The translations under genes and the position numbers were made by a program. A stretch of 5,678 bases of DNA from Candidatus Latescibacterota bacterium (lineage in GTDB: Bacteria; Latescibacterota; UBA2968; UBA8231): NCBI GenBank assembly GCA_003529325.1, contig DPVW01000097.1:1-5678 (forward strand), written 5' to 3'. The notes beneath the pieces are model-generated. The model made no database searches. It saw nothing but the letters and a program-made list of their open reading frames with translations, and was not told where the DNA came from. Every line of letters begins with the position of its first letter. The first letter of the stretch is position 1. Of this stretch, positions 5,523 through 5,678 are shown piece by piece.

Positions 5523-5678
5523 TCAACCGGCGGCGGTGCTTAACGACGACTTGCTGCGCGGCACCTGCGGTTCGTAATCCGGAACGCGACGGTCAATCAA
5601 TTCTCGCAAAATGTCAATGATCTCCCGTTCATGCGTGCAGTTGCGCGATGCCCTGCGCGCTCTCAATGTGACAGTATG
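5523..5678 (-). CDS. C-terminal end of an unidentified protein, cut by window edge
   Basis: The minus strand is open from the window edge to a TGA at 5523, giving 51 residues. The last 35 look coding: a charged, probably helical stretch EREIIDILRELIDRRVP followed by DYEPQVPRSKSSLSTAAG at the C-terminus. The first 16 residues at the edge are arginine-rich and less protein-like. A neighbouring frame there reads YCHIESAQGIAQLHA before a TGA, so a frameshift near 5630 is possible. I do not recognise the family. The stop lies 29 bases before the mannonate dehydratase start on the same strand, which suggests co-transcription. Confidence 0.45.
   Translation of the reverse strand, partial: HTVTLRARRASRNCTHEREIIDILRELIDRRVPDYEPQVPRSKSSLSTAAG

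Noticed and set aside
1..5678. CRISPR array, insertion sequence, tRNA or phage element
   Set aside because: No regularly spaced repeats, transposase motifs, terminal inverted repeats or tRNA-like cloverleaf were seen.

Overview
The window is about 5.7 kb of GC-rich (roughly 60%) bacterial DNA. It carries a sugar-acid and small-molecule catabolism neighbourhood interspersed with broken genes. No phage, transposase, tRNA, rRNA or CRISPR signal was seen. The mix of an enolase-superfamily sugar-acid dehydratase, a ThuA-like protein, a UxuA-type mannonate dehydratase, a Gfo/Idh/MocA oxidoreductase remnant and an FG-GAP/VCBS-type remnant is common in environmental heterotrophs that degrade polysaccharides (for example Planctomycetota, Latescibacterota/Poribacteria-like lineages or SAR202 Chloroflexi). 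That taxonomic reading is inference only; no marker gene is present.

Layout from left to right. (1) 1-885, minus strand: the first 295 residues of a mandelate racemase/muconate-lactonizing (enolase superfamily) protein, cut by the left edge. (2) 886-1041: a divergent intergenic region with a perfect 10-bp palindrome. (3) 1042-2676, plus strand: a complete gamma-glutamyltransferase-fold Ntn hydrolase that keeps the autoprocessing threonine but lacks the residues that hold a gamma-glutamyl group. (4) 2677-3319: a decay zone. On the minus strand it contains the start of an FG-GAP/VCBS-like protein, then a patchwork of coding-like fragments in changing frames, perhaps from a carboxymuconolactone decarboxylase-like domain. 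(5) 3427-4206, plus strand: a complete ThuA-like protein. (6) 4224-4466, minus strand: a Gfo/Idh/MocA oxidoreductase reduced to its first ~22 and last ~58 codons. (7) 4498-5493, minus strand: a complete mannonate dehydratase. (8) 5523-5678, minus strand: the C-terminal end of an unidentified gene, cut by the right edge.

How the genes may fit together. Mannonate dehydratase makes 2-keto-3-deoxygluconate, and many enolase-superfamily acid-sugar dehydratases make 2-keto-3-deoxy sugar acids, so the two dehydratases could feed the same lower pathway. ThuA proteins are often encoded beside Gfo/Idh/MocA sugar oxidoreductases; here the adjacent oxidoreductase is destroyed while ThuA is intact. The tail gene, the mannonate dehydratase gene and the oxidoreductase remnant share a strand with gaps of about 30 bases, so they look like a former operon whose last gene has been lost. 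The main message is a catabolic island undergoing local gene loss. I found no clear sign of a wholly new system.
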